DNA from: an uncultured Chitinophaga sp.
Lineage (GTDB): Bacteria > Bacteroidota > Bacteroidia > Chitinophagales > Chitinophagaceae
Direction of reading: 5' to 3'
Assembly: GCF_946479755.1 (NCBI RefSeq)
Contig: NZ_CAMLHC010000018.1
Location: 1-64,000 of the forward strand
Length of the DNA stretch: 64,000 nt
Shown here piece after piece: positions 54,113-62,763 of this stretch (position 1 is the first letter of the stretch; each line of letters begins with the position of its first letter). Below the pieces are notes generated by a model. It did not search any database. It was not told where the DNA came from and saw only the letters and a program-made list of their open reading frames with translations. The position numbers and the translations under genes were made by a program.

Positions 54113-55300
54113 CTATCGGAACTCTTTGGCTGTCATCACCGATTTTTTGTAGAAGAAGGTGAGATAGACAGTCGCCAGTAACGTAATACCGGCAAACAGG
54201 TAAAACGTTAGCGGGAAATTGGAGGATTTGTTATTGTACACAAATGCGGAGAAATAGGCGCCCAGCCCGATACCGGCTTCCATAGCAATATACATGCTGG
54301 CCAGCGCGCGGCCGCGGTGTTCGGGCTGCCCGAGGTCAATGGTCCATGCGGTTACTGCCGGCGCATTGAGGCCTACGGAGATGCCATACACTACAGCGGA
54401 AGCCATCAGTAACGCCGGTGATCCGGCCAGTCCCATCATCAACATCGAGGCTGCCATCAGAATGGCAGAAACTTTCAGTACCGGTACCCGGCCGTAGCGG
54501 TCAGACACTTTGCCGGCCAGCAAACGGATACCGATAGAGCTGATGGTAAAGTAGGTGAAGAACACGCCCTTATTGGCTACACCGAGGAAAGCGCCGAAGT
54601 CCGGGATGATCGTAAGCATCGCGCCGTAACTGAAGTAGGTAAGGAAGCAGATGATCACCGGAGACCATACCAGTGGCTCAAATATTTCATCTCCTTTGAT
54701 TTTGAGCAGGGAAAAACGGAAAGGCTGTTTGTTGGCCAGCGTTTCTTTCATGCCTATCAGAATCACGACTGACAGCAAGGCAAAAACGGCTGACAGCTGA
54801 AACATTACGTTGATATTCCATCTTACCGCCATGTAACCGCCTATGGCCGGCCCGAGAGCCATACCAATGGTGCTGGCCAGGCCCACCATGCCCATAGCCT
54901 CACCCCGCCGGTTAAACGGAATGATATCTGACACATAGGCAGACGTGCCGGTAGGTTTGAAGCCGGTGGAAAAACCGTGAAAAAAACGGAGTAGCAGAAA
55001 CGCCCCAACGGAGCTGACCAATGGGTATAACAGGCTACACACCACGCATACCAGGGAACCAAAAATCATCACCGGCACCCGGCCGATAGTATCCGTTAGC
55101 TTGCCGCTGAATGGTCTCGACAAACCGGCCATCAGCGTGAATAATCCGATAATATATCCTTTATAATCTGCCCCGCCCATATTGCTCAGATAGGCCGGCA
55201 ACTCCGGGATCATCATATTAAAACTGGCAGAAAATAAAGCATTACTCAGGCATAGAAGAATAAAATGCAGACTGTAGATTTTTCCGGAAGACTGGTCCAT
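54113..55300 (-). CDS. Major facilitator superfamily transporter
   Basis: 395 aa, twelve hydrophobic segments. MFS signature motif after helix 2 (SRPFSGKLTDTIGRVPVMIFGS) and its repeat in the second half (RLLAGKVSDRYGRVPVLKVSA). Exporter-like, with RFFHGFSTGFKPTGTSAYVSD in helix 4 region. No substrate clue from neighbours. A consensus promoter begins at the start codon. Confidence 0.9.
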   Translation of the reverse strand: MDQSSGKIYSLHFILLCLSNALFSASFNMMIPELPAYLSNMGGADYKGYIIGLFTLMAGLSRPFSGKLTDTIGRVPVMIFGSLVCVVCSLLYPLVSSVGAFLLLRFFHGFSTGFKPTGTSAYVSDIIPFNRRGEAMGMVGLASTIGMALGPAIGGYMAVRWNINVMFQLSAVFALLSVVILIGMKETLANKQPFRFSLLKIKGDEIFEPLVWSPVIICFLTYFSYGAMLTIIPDFGAFLGVANKGVFFTYFTISSIGIRLLAGKVSDRYGRVPVLKVSAILMAASMLMMGLAGSPALLMASAVVYGISVGLNAPAVTAWTIDLGQPEHRGRALASMYIAMEAGIGLGAYFSAFVYNNKSSNFPLTFYLFAGITLLATVYLTFFYKKSVMTAKEFR

Positions 55301-55304
55301 ACCG

Positions 55305-55337
55305 CAAAATTAGTAACTATGGTACAATTTTGGCAAA
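55305..55337 (-). promoter_or_regulatory. Consensus Bacteroidota promoter of the MFS gene
   Basis: Minus-strand TTTG (55334-55337), 21-nt spacer, TAATTTTG (55305-55312). The -7 box ends 4 nt before the ATG, so transcription is expected to start at or next to the A of the start codon. Confidence 0.72.
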
Positions 55338-55476
55338 TATGTTGGCCTGGCCCTGAAAACCTGAACAAAAGCGGCGATGGACCTGTTTATTATACCGATT
55401 GTTAATTTATGATAAACATCAGGATAGCCCTCCCAAAGAATTCGTAAATTTATTAAAACCAAAAAATTCAAAGAAT

Positions 55477-55947
55477 ATGAAAATCGATATTGGCATTTCT
55501 GCAGAACACGCGAAGAAAATAGCATTAGAGTTGAACAAAGTGCTCGCTGATGAATTACTGGTTTACGCGAAAACGCGCAACAGCCATTGGAATATCGAAG
55601 GCCCCAACTTCATGGAAATGCACAAGTTCTATGAAGGACAATACGAGGAGCTGGAAGAAATTGCTGATGAAGTGGCAGAGTACATCCGCAAAATCGGACA
55701 TTATGCAGAAGGCCGTTACGCAGACGTGCTGAAACTCACCAATCTGCTGGAATCCGAATATTCCAACGACCAGAAAAAACAGCTTCAGGAACTGCTGAAT
55801 GACCACGAAACCATTATCCGCAACCTGCGCAGACTGATCGATGAATTCGATGAAAAGTACAAAGACAAGGGTGCTGCCGACTTCGCAACACAGTTGCTGC
55901 AGAAACACCTGTCACTGGCATGGATGATCCGTTCCTACCTCAAATAA
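55477..55947 (+). CDS. dps: Dps/ferritin-like DNA-binding stress protein
   Basis: 156 aa from ATG 55477 (MKIDIGISAEHAKKIALELN). The Dps ferroxidase motif is intact: KTRNSHWNIEGPNFMEMHKF with YEELEEIADEVAEYIRKIG, giving the His, Asp and Glu ligands shared between subunits. Stores iron and protects DNA from oxidation. The N-terminal extension found in some frames is unlikely. Followed by a long palindrome. Confidence 0.93.
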   Translation: MKIDIGISAEHAKKIALELNKVLADELLVYAKTRNSHWNIEGPNFMEMHKFYEGQYEELEEIADEVAEYIRKIGHYAEGRYADVLKLTNLLESEYSNDQKKQLQELLNDHETIIRNLRRLIDEFDEKYKDKGAADFATQLLQKHLSLAWMIRSYLK

Positions 55948-55965
55948 TAACGATCGCGCTATTTT

Positions 55966-56022
55966 GTTATTTAGCAAATTGGCTATTTAGAAACCCTCTA
56001 AATAGCCAATTTGCTAAATAAC
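55966..56022. repeat. 26-bp perfect inverted repeat between dps and the NYN-LOTUS gene
   Basis: Arms 55966-55991 and 55997-56022 are perfectly complementary around loop AACCC; the arms are built of TTATTTAGCAAATTGGCTATTTAG-like AT-rich sequence. No T-tract follows, so it is not a standard terminator. Could be a dispersed palindromic element or a strong mRNA stabiliser/blocker. Confidence 0.85.
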
Positions 56023-56049
56023 GGAATAAGCCGGTACAATGTATTCCAC

Positions 56050-56799
56050 ATGGATAATTCAAACGATCTCCGCCTCGCTGTACTCATAGATGCCGACAAT
56101 ATACCCTATCACAACATTAAAGGGATGCTGGAAGAAGTAGCCAAATACGGCAACCCCACTTTCAAAAGGATTTATGGAGACTGGACCAAACCCACCGTTG
56201 CAGGATGGAAAGGCGTTTTACTGGAAAACGCTATCACCCCGATCCAGCAGTACAGCTATACCTCCGGAAAAAATGCTACCGATTCGGCCATGATCATCGA
56301 TGCGATGGACGTCCTGTACACCGGCAGGGTGGACGGCTTTTGTCTCGTTTCGAGCGACAGCGACTTCACCAGGCTGGCCACCAGGCTGAGAGAAGCCGGT
56401 ATGCGCGTAATCGGCATGGGAGAGAAAAAAACACCCAGCGCCTTCCGCGCAGCCTGCGATAAGTTCATCTACATCGAGATATTACAGATCAGGGAAAAGA
56501 AAACCGAGGCAGGGGATAAGCCTAAATCCACCAAAGACAAACCCAAAGGTATCAGTAAAGCCGACAAGGAGCTGATAGACCTCCTGTCTACCAGTATCAA
56601 TGATATCGCTGATGAAGACGGGTGGGCCTATCTCGGGGAACTGGGCAATCTCTTACTGAAGAAGCAGCCCGACTTCGACGCCCGTAACTATGGCTTTAAC
56701 AAGCTGGTACAGCTTATCAAAAACTTCCCCCATTTTGAAATCGATATCCGGGAGAGCGGCAAGAAGACCGGTAAACTGGTGTATGTAAGAACAGTATAA
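56050..56799 (+). CDS. NYN domain (PIN-like) putative RNase with C-terminal LOTUS/OST-HTH domain
   Basis: 249 aa from ATG 56050. NYN nuclease domain at about 8-145 with the acidic catalytic set: Asp14 (LIDADN), Asp78 ([12 protein letters not shown]), Asp103/105 (SSDSDF). A Lys-rich linker (150-172) leads into a winged-helix LOTUS domain (about 173-249: [12 protein letters not shown] ... [12 protein letters not shown] ... FVYVRT-like end). This NYN+LOTUS layout matches LabA/DUF88-like proteins and eukaryotic MARF1, which bind and cleave RNA. The next gene, a macrodomain, starts 4 bp later. Confidence 0.88.
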   Translation: MDNSNDLRLAVLIDADNIPYHNIKGMLEEVAKYGNPTFKRIYGDWTKPTVAGWKGVLLENAITPIQQYSYTSGKNATDSAMIIDAMDVLYTGRVDGFCLVSSDSDFTRLATRLREAGMRVIGMGEKKTPSAFRAACDKFIYIEILQIREKKTEAGDKPKSTKDKPKGISKADKELIDLLSTSINDIADEDGWAYLGELGNLLLKKQPDFDARNYGFNKLVQLIKNFPHFEIDIRESGKKTGKLVYVRTV

Positions 56800-56803
56800 C
56801 GTT

Positions 56804-57346
56804 ATGGCATATAGGAAAATAAAGGTGCTCAAAGGCGATATTACCAAAATGGAAACCGCTGCCATCGTGAACGCAGCCAATTCTTCTCTGATGGGCGGTG
56901 GTGGCGTGGATGGCGCTATTCACCGCGCCGGCGGTCCTGCTATCCTGGAAGACTGCCGGGCCATCGTAGCCCGACAAGGCGGCTGCAAAACAGGCGAGGC
57001 AGTGATCACCACCGGCGGCCGCCTGCCCGCCAGGCATGTAATTCACACCGTAGGACCGGTATGGAACGGCGGCAACCATAACGAGGCCACGCTGCTGGCC
57101 AACTGCTACCTGCATTCACTGCAGCTGGCATCCCGCCACCAGCTTGCGTCCGTAGCTTTCCCTAATATCAGCACCGGCATTTATCATTTCCCTAAAGACC
57201 TCGCCGCCAGTATCGCCATGGAAACCATCGTCCGTTTCCTGGAGCAGGATGAGGTGGTGCAGGAAGTAGTACTCGTTTGTTTTGACGACGAAAACTACCG
57301 GCTGGCACAACATTATTACAACCAGTACATAAGGCCCGAAGAATAA
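56804..57346 (+). CDS. Macrodomain protein, ADP-ribosyl hydrolase type (YmdB-like)
   Basis: 180 aa, one macrodomain. Ligand motifs intact: [19 protein letters not shown] (11-29), [14 protein letters not shown] (31-44) and ISTGIYHFP (122-130), as in O-acetyl-ADP-ribose deacetylases and ADP-ribosyl hydrolases. It likely removes ADP-ribose from proteins, metabolites or nucleic acids. Translational coupling with the NYN-LOTUS gene suggests a shared task in RNA handling. Confidence 0.92.
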   Translation: MAYRKIKVLKGDITKMETAAIVNAANSSLMGGGGVDGAIHRAGGPAILEDCRAIVARQGGCKTGEAVITTGGRLPARHVIHTVGPVWNGGNHNEATLLANCYLHSLQLASRHQLASVAFPNISTGIYHFPKDLAASIAMETIVRFLEQDEVVQEVVLVCFDDENYRLAQHYYNQYIRPEE

Positions 57347-57385
57347 ATAATGTTGGTTTGGGGGTAACAGATAAGACTGTTTGTC

Positions 57386-57393
57386 TATATTTG
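57386..57393 (+). promoter_or_regulatory. -7 box of the thioredoxin-like gene
   Basis: TATATTTG, perfect TAnnTTTG, 44 nt before the start; TTTG at 57357-57360 lies 25 nt upstream, longer than usual. Confidence 0.5.
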
Positions 57394-57437
57394 AAACCAC
57401 AACGATTAATGATCGACAACCAAACCACCATTAAGAA

Positions 57438-58814
57438 ATGAAACCAACCAAAGTAAGCAGACTGCTGCCACTGGTAGCCTGCATGGCGTGGACTGCCCCT
57501 ACCGTTGCAGGTCCGGCGCCGGCATCCGCACTCGCTGTTATCCAGGGACAAGCGCCTGAAAAAGCCAAAAAAATCACACTGTACGCTGTACAGGAAGGCC
57601 GCAAAACAGAAATCGCCAATACAGTGGTGAATGAACAGCAAGCCTTTGCTTTTGCCATCCCGTCGCCCAAAGAAGGTTTTTATTACCTCTCTGCCGGCAA
57701 CCGCGGAGATACCCGTATCTACATCAAGCCGGGAGACCAGCTGAAACTGAAACTGGATATTGGCACGTACACCCTGCAGGCAGGATCGCCGGAAAACAAA
57801 CAACTCTGGCAATGGCAGGAACAGCTGAGCGCTATCTCCCGGCATGCCAGCCTCGGAGACACCGCCACCTACCTGTCTTTCTTCCCCAAGCTGGAAGCGC
57901 TGGTTCCTAAAGTAGCCGTCCTGAAAAAGGCGGTGAATACGCCCAACCGGAAATTTAATGAGCTGCTGAAGTATACCATGGACGTAGACGTGGAGTATAC
58001 CGCGATGTCGTTCCTCCTTATACCGCACTCAAAACATCCGGAGAAAAACCAGTACCCGGCTTATTACCGACAGATCATACAGGATAAAAAGTACTGTGAT
58101 GGCCGGTTGCTGGCCAACGGAGATGCCGGCCGCATTGTTCGTTTATACGAAACGTTTACCTACATTATGAGCACGGAGAAACGGCAGGGGCCCTCTTCCC
58201 TCGAAGAAAACACCCGATTGTTCTGTAACGATACCATTAAAGGGTTGCTGATCACCGAAAGTCTGGGTGGGTTCCGGGCATACGATAAACTCACCGAAGC
58301 GATAGCGCCGGTGAAGCAGTACCTGGTCACAGAAAACCAGCAACAGCTTTATCTTGCCGCAGAGAAAGGACTGCGTAAGTTTTCCGCCGGCGAACCGGGA
58401 TTCAACTTTGCCGGTGAGGATACCAATGGTAAAAAAGTGACTTTCAATGATTTAAAAGGAAAAGTAGTGGTGGTGGACGTATGGGCTACCTGGTGCGGCC
58501 CGTGCAAGGCGGAGCTGCCTCACCTGCAAAAGCTGGAAGAAGAGATGCGTGACCGAAACGTCACTTTCCTGGGATACTCTGTAGATGAAACCAAGGATAA
58601 AGAAAAGTGGCTGGCGTTTGTAAAAGAAAAGGAGATGAAAGGAGTGCAGCTCTTTGGCGCCGGCTGGAGCGACATCACCAAATTTTATGATATCAAGGGT
58701 ATTCCCCGCTTCATGGTGTTTGACCAGCAGGGTAAGATTGTGACCATCGATGCGCCGCGGCCTTCCACACCGGAGCTGAAAGCGCTGATTGAAAAAACAT
58801 TGAGTAAAGGCTGA
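57438..58814 (+). CDS. TlpA-like thioredoxin-fold thiol:disulfide reductase, secreted
   Basis: 458 aa. Signal peptide (MKPTKVSRLLPLVACMAW ... VAG) and a beta-rich N-terminal domain (about 30-120) of the kind found before Bacteroidota TlpA proteins. A helical middle follows, then a C-terminal thioredoxin domain with WATWCGPCKAELPHL (Cys353, Cys356) and KGIPRFMVFD with the cis-Pro loop. Acts in periplasmic disulfide reduction. Monocistronic, with a terminator. Confidence 0.92.
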   Translation: MKPTKVSRLLPLVACMAWTAPTVAGPAPASALAVIQGQAPEKAKKITLYAVQEGRKTEIANTVVNEQQAFAFAIPSPKEGFYYLSAGNRGDTRIYIKPGDQLKLKLDIGTYTLQAGSPENKQLWQWQEQLSAISRHASLGDTATYLSFFPKLEALVPKVAVLKKAVNTPNRKFNELLKYTMDVDVEYTAMSFLLIPHSKHPEKNQYPAYYRQIIQDKKYCDGRLLANGDAGRIVRLYETFTYIMSTEKRQGPSSLEENTRLFCNDTIKGLLITESLGGFRAYDKLTEAIAPVKQYLVTENQQQLYLAAEKGLRKFSAGEPGFNFAGEDTNGKKVTFNDLKGKVVVVDVWATWCGPCKAELPHLQKLEEEMRDRNVTFLGYSVDETKDKEKWLAFVKEKEMKGVQLFGAGWSDITKFYDIKGIPRFMVFDQQGKIVTIDAPRPSTPELKALIEKTLSKG

Positions 58815-58841
58815 TAACTGCCCAATAGTGATGATAAAAGA

Positions 58842-58867
58842 AAAAGGCTTCCGGAAGGAAGCCTTTT
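58842..58867. terminator. Rho-independent terminator, probably bidirectional
   Basis: AAAAGGCTTCC (58842-58852), loop GGAA, GGAAGCCTTTT (58857-58867). Lies between the thioredoxin-like gene and the convergent 47-aa microprotein gene. Confidence 0.9.
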
Positions 58868-58897
58868 CTACTATAATGCGATGTAAAAAACAGGGGA

Positions 58898-59041
58898 TTA
58901 GAGTTTTGCGTATTTCACCCAGGCGTAAATGAACATCAGGGCAAAAATAACGATGGCACAAGGAGCCAGAAAATGACCAATGCTATCACCCACCTTGTAA
59001 AAGTTGGTGGTCTGTACTACTGTTAAGAGATTCGTCAACAT
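58898..59041 (-). CDS. 47-aa single-helix membrane microprotein
   Basis: Reads from ATG 59041 to TAA 58898: MLTNLLTVVQTTNFYKVGDS then IGHFLAPCAIVIFALMFIYA and WVKYAKL. One hydrophobic helix of about 20 residues with a basic C-terminus that fits a C-in cytoplasm orientation. Codon use and closeness to a bidirectional terminator support a real gene. An almost-perfect -7 box (CTAATTTG) lies upstream on the same strand. No family recognised. Confidence 0.6.
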   Translation of the reverse strand: MLTNLLTVVQTTNFYKVGDSIGHFLAPCAIVIFALMFIYAWVKYAKL

Positions 59042-59112
59042 TGTATAATGATTTTATTTATTTCTGGGTGCAAATTAGAACATTCGTCGCAAATTCCCAA
59101 TCCTGTCTGCCG

Positions 59113-61086
59113 TTACCAGCCTGTTAATTGCCGGATACACTGATCCAGCCGGGCTTTGGCGAGGAAATTTTTTTCCAGCGGCACAGCGAAAGGTACCGGC
59201 GTGTCCAGGCTGGCGCAGCGTATAACGGGCGCATCCAGCAGGTGGAAGCAGTGTTCGGCTATCCAGGCGCTTATCTCGCCTCCCAGTCCGCCGGTGAGCG
59301 TGTCTTCATGCAGCACCAGTACTCTGCCGGTAAGGGCTACCGCTTCGCGGATGGCGTTATAGTCCAGCGGCAGCAGGGTGCGGAGATCCAGGATGGCGAT
59401 GGAGAGCGCCGGATGGGCGGCGGCATATTCCATGGCCCAGTGCACGCCGCTGCCGTAGGTGATGATGCTGACATCGTCACCCGCCTGCACGAGCCGTGCC
59501 TTCCCTATTTCCACGGTGTAATAGCCGTCGGGCACCAGGCCGCTGATGCTGCGGTAGAGGGCCTTATGCTCGAAATACATCACCGGATTGGGGTCTGCGA
59601 TAGCTGCATTCAGCAGGCCTTTGGCATCTTCGGGAGACGAGGGGTATACCACTTTCAGTCCCGGCACATGGGTAAACCAGGCCTCGTTGCTCTGGGAGTG
59701 GAACGGTCCCGCCCCTACGCCGCCACCGGTGGGCATCCTGATGACCACGTCGGCCGTTTGTCCCCAGCGGTAATGTATTTTAGCGAGGTTGTTGACAATC
59801 TGGTTGAAGCCACAGCTGACGAAATCGGCGAACTGCATCTCCACCATACTTTTAAATCCTGCGATAGAAAGGCCAAGCGCAGTGCCTACGATGGCGCTTT
59901 CACAGAGTGGGGTGTTACGGACCCGCTCTTTTCCGAAACTGCCCAGCAATCCCTCCGTGATCTTGAAGGCGCCGCCATAGCCCGCAATATCCTGTCCCAT
60001 CAATACCAGTTCGGGGTACTGCTCCATAGATTGCCGCAGCCCTTCGGAGATGGCGTCTATAAACCGTTTTTCCGAAGCGGTGCCCGAAGGGGGGATGGCG
60101 GGTGGCGCCGGGGCATAGATGTCATCCAGTTCGGTGCTGGTATTGACGGCGAAGGGGAGTGGTTCCAGTCCTTTGGACACGTCTTCATCGATCCGGTGCT
60201 TCAGCTCCTGCCGGACAGCCTCCATAGCGGCGGTGTCCAGCAGGTGGCTTTCCCGCAGGAACGTTTCGTATTGTGCTACCGGGTCTTTTTTGCCCCATTG
60301 CTCAAAAAGCTCCGGAGGCACATATTTTACGCCGCTGGCTTCTTCGTGGCCGCGCATGCGGAAGGTCATCGCCTCTATGAGCACAGGTTTTTGTTCTTTG
60401 ATAGCATAAGCCCGGGCGGTACGGATGGTCTGGTATACCTCGAGGAGGTTGTTTCCATCTACCTGTACGCCTTCTATGCCGTAGCCGATAGCTTTATCGA
60501 CCAGGTTTTTGCAGTGGTATTGTTCGCTGACCGGTGTACTGAGGCCGTAGCCGTTGTTTTCCACGAGGAAGATAACGGGGAGCCCCCATACGGCGGCCAC
60601 ATTCAGCGCTTCATGAAATTCACCTTCGCTGGTGCCGCCTTCGCCGGAGAAAGCCAGCGATACTTTATGTTCCTTTTTTAGCTGATGGGCCAGCGCGATA
60701 CCGTCGGCAATGGAAAGCTGCGGCCCGAGGTGGGAGATCATCCCGCAGATATGAAAGGCCCGGCTGCCGAAGTGGAAAGAGCGTTCCCGCCCTTTGCTGT
60801 ACCCTTCCTGGCTGCCCTGCCATTGCAGCAGCAGGTGATGCAGTGGCATATTGCGGGTGGTGAATACGCCGAGGTTACGGTGCAGCGGCATGATCCATTC
60901 ATCCGGCTCCAGCGCCAGCGTAGCGCCCACGGCGATAGCCTCCTGGCCAATGCCGGAAAACCATTTGCTGATTTTTCCCTGCCGCAGCAGCAGCAGCATT
61001 TTTTCCTCTATCAGTCGGGGGTATAACAACGCCCTGTAAAAAGACAGTAACTCCGTGTCACTGAGATTAGACCGGTCAAAATACAT
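59113..61086 (-). CDS. Fused alpha-beta E1 component of a 2-oxoacid dehydrogenase complex
   Basis: 657 aa from ATG 61086 (MYFDRSNLSDTELLSFYRAL); the open frame further upstream is discarded. Residues 1 to about 330 are E1-alpha with the thiamine-diphosphate motif SGEGGTSEGEFHEALN ... NN (148-178), here GEG instead of the usual GDG. Residues from about 345 are E1-beta (EKRFIDAISEGLRQSM ... MPTGGGVGAGPFHSQSNEAW ... VLHEDTLTGGLGGEISAWI). Oxidatively decarboxylates branched-chain 2-oxoacids or pyruvate. The fusion is known in Bacteroidota; E2 and E3 genes are not nearby. Confidence 0.92.
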   Translation of the reverse strand: MYFDRSNLSDTELLSFYRALLYPRLIEEKMLLLLRQGKISKWFSGIGQEAIAVGATLALEPDEWIMPLHRNLGVFTTRNMPLHHLLLQWQGSQEGYSKGRERSFHFGSRAFHICGMISHLGPQLSIADGIALAHQLKKEHKVSLAFSGEGGTSEGEFHEALNVAAVWGLPVIFLVENNGYGLSTPVSEQYHCKNLVDKAIGYGIEGVQVDGNNLLEVYQTIRTARAYAIKEQKPVLIEAMTFRMRGHEEASGVKYVPPELFEQWGKKDPVAQYETFLRESHLLDTAAMEAVRQELKHRIDEDVSKGLEPLPFAVNTSTELDDIYAPAPPAIPPSGTASEKRFIDAISEGLRQSMEQYPELVLMGQDIAGYGGAFKITEGLLGSFGKERVRNTPLCESAIVGTALGLSIAGFKSMVEMQFADFVSCGFNQIVNNLAKIHYRWGQTADVVIRMPTGGGVGAGPFHSQSNEAWFTHVPGLKVVYPSSPEDAKGLLNAAIADPNPVMYFEHKALYRSISGLVPDGYYTVEIGKARLVQAGDDVSIITYGSGVHWAMEYAAAHPALSIAILDLRTLLPLDYNAIREAVALTGRVLVLHEDTLTGGLGGEISAWIAEHCFHLLDAPVIRCASLDTPVPFAVPLEKNFLAKARLDQCIRQLTGW

Positions 61087-61121
61087 GTATAGGCTGTTTA
61101 CTACGTGAATAGGGCTGGAGG

Positions 61122-61472
61122 TCAGTCGTTGCTGCCACCGGCGAGATTGATCATAAGACTGTTGATAATGGTCATCACGATACTGAATAACATGGCCCAC
61201 CAGAAGCCGTCCACCTTAAATCCGGGGACGATCTTAGCGGCCAGCAGTATAATGACGGCATTGATCACAAATAAAAATAACCCCAGCGTGAGGAGGGTTA
61301 CCGGGAAGGTAAACAATACCAGCAGCGGTTTTACCAATGCGTTGAGTAATGCCAATACCAGCGCCAGGATCAGAGCGGTAACAAAACTATCGATTTTGAC
61401 TGCCGGCTTCAGCAGGTAAGTTGTTAACATAGCCGCCAGTGCACTTACTAATATACGGACCAGGAAACCCAT
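61122..61472 (-). CDS. YvlD-like / phage holin 4 family membrane protein (PF04020 type)
   Basis: 116 aa, four transmembrane helices: LVRILVSALAAMLTTYLL, ALILALVLALLNALVKPLL, LFTFPVTLLTLGLFLFVINAVIILLAA and FWWAMLFSIVMTIINSLMINL. NALVKPLLVLFTFPVTLLTLGLF is the family signature. Chromosomal members are not phage genes and their role is unclear. 35 bp upstream of the E1 start on the same strand. Confidence 0.88.
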   Translation of the reverse strand: MGFLVRILVSALAAMLTTYLLKPAVKIDSFVTALILALVLALLNALVKPLLVLFTFPVTLLTLGLFLFVINAVIILLAAKIVPGFKVDGFWWAMLFSIVMTIINSLMINLAGGSND

Positions 61473-61556
61473 ATGATTGTGTTTAGTGTATCAGTAAGAT
61501 AACGAAAAAAACAGCATCAGCGTATAACCGCGGTGAAAGCGGCGTCATCAAATAAA

Positions 61557-61588
61557 AAAGCCCTGTCAACCAAGACTGACAGGGCTTT
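61557..61588 (-). terminator. Rho-independent terminator
   Basis: AAAGCCCTGTCA (61557-61568), 8-nt loop, TGACAGGGCTTT (61577-61588). On the minus strand it lies downstream of the Tat-exported TIM-barrel gene (stop 61645). Confidence 0.85.
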
Positions 61589-61644
61589 AAACTACCTGGT
61601 AGTTATCTGATTATTTTAATCTTCGTACATCAGGAGAGTCAGTG

Positions 61645-62574
61645 TTAATCCTGTAAATCAACATTCCGGTAGGCTTTTATCAGTGCAGCTTCCCCTTCTT
61701 TACCCTGACCGGCATTGCCATGTTCCATACCCAGCACGCCTTTATATCCTTTCTTGTGCAGGTGCGCGAAAACATTTTTATAGTTGATTTCTCCGGTACC
61801 GGGCTCTTTGCGGCCGGGGTTGTCACCGATCTGGACATAGGCGATTTCATCCCAGCACTGATCGATGGTAGGAATGAGGTTGCCGGTGTTGCGCTGCATG
61901 TGGTAGATATCGTAAAGTATTTTGCAGGCGGGGCTGTTAACCGCTTTACAGATTTCATAGGATTGTTCTGCGGTGCGGAGGAAGAGGTCGGGCGTATCGC
62001 TGAGCGGTTCAAGCACCATGACAAGTTTCTGGGGCTCGAAAATGGCGGCGCCTAAACGGAGTGCGGCAATAACGTTGGCCGTTTGTATGCCCATCGGCAG
62101 ATTGCGGTCGAAGAAACCGGGCACTACGGTCGCCCATTTGGCGTTACAGCGTTTAGCCACGTCCACACTGTCTTTACAGGTTTTTACAAAAGCGTCGGTA
62201 AATTCCTGTTTGCCGGAGGCCAGTGAAGTTTTCCAGTTGTTGCCCGTATCCACTACAAACACGCCCATGGTCATGCCCAGTTTGGCGAGCAGGTTGCCAA
62301 TCTTTTCCTGTTCGGCCACAGGACGGTGCATCATGCCGTTATCTTCTATAGAGCGGAAGCCCTGGTCATACATGTATTTGATCTGATCGAGGAAATCGGC
62401 GCCGGCGCTGTTTTTAAACATGCCATCATGTGGGGCGAAGTCCATTTTAAAAGGTTTTTCCTTAGCAGCTGTTGTGCCGGCAGTAGCAGCCTGGCTTTTG
62501 CTGGTGATACCGCCCAGGGCCAGCGCCGAAATACCGGCCAGAGCGCCCTGCTGCAGGAATTTTCTTCTTTCCAT
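61645..62574 (-). CDS. Tat-exported sugar isomerase-like TIM-barrel protein (hydroxypyruvate isomerase-like)
   Basis: 309 aa. Twin-arginine signal ERRKFLQQGALAGISALALGG. The TIM barrel of the AP-endonuclease 2/hydroxypyruvate isomerase group follows: MDFAPHDGMF, GFRSIEDNGMM, KLVMVLEPLSD with metal-type Glu, LYDIYHMQRN with Asp and His, and VLGMEHGNAG with Glu near the end. Probably isomerises or epimerises a sugar acid in the periplasm. Neighbours are a FGE-fold and a Gfo/Idh oxidoreductase gene on the other strand. Confidence 0.88.
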   Translation of the reverse strand: MERRKFLQQGALAGISALALGGITSKSQAATAGTTAAKEKPFKMDFAPHDGMFKNSAGADFLDQIKYMYDQGFRSIEDNGMMHRPVAEQEKIGNLLAKLGMTMGVFVVDTGNNWKTSLASGKQEFTDAFVKTCKDSVDVAKRCNAKWATVVPGFFDRNLPMGIQTANVIAALRLGAAIFEPQKLVMVLEPLSDTPDLFLRTAEQSYEICKAVNSPACKILYDIYHMQRNTGNLIPTIDQCWDEIAYVQIGDNPGRKEPGTGEINYKNVFAHLHKKGYKGVLGMEHGNAGQGKEGEAALIKAYRNVDLQD

Positions 62575-62763
62575 AACGTTAGGTTATTTTAAAATGATCA
62601 TAGAAAAGGACATTGGCTAAATTTAATCGCTTTTATAAGGAAATGCTAATAAAGCTGAAAAAAATTCAATTCATCCTCCTTTTTTCGCATTCATAAAAAA
62701 ATATTGCATTCCACTTTGTAATTTTTTAAATTCACCCACTTGTATTTTTTTTAAATCGTTTGG

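Noticed and set aside
59128..60681. 517-codon plus-strand frame opposite the fused E1 gene.
   Set aside because: Antisense shadow of a recognised enzyme with no domain of its own.
44431..61472. Prophage remnant suggested by holin-like genes at 44431 and 61122.
   Set aside because: Both belong to chromosomal holin-fold families; no capsid, terminase, integrase or attachment site is present.
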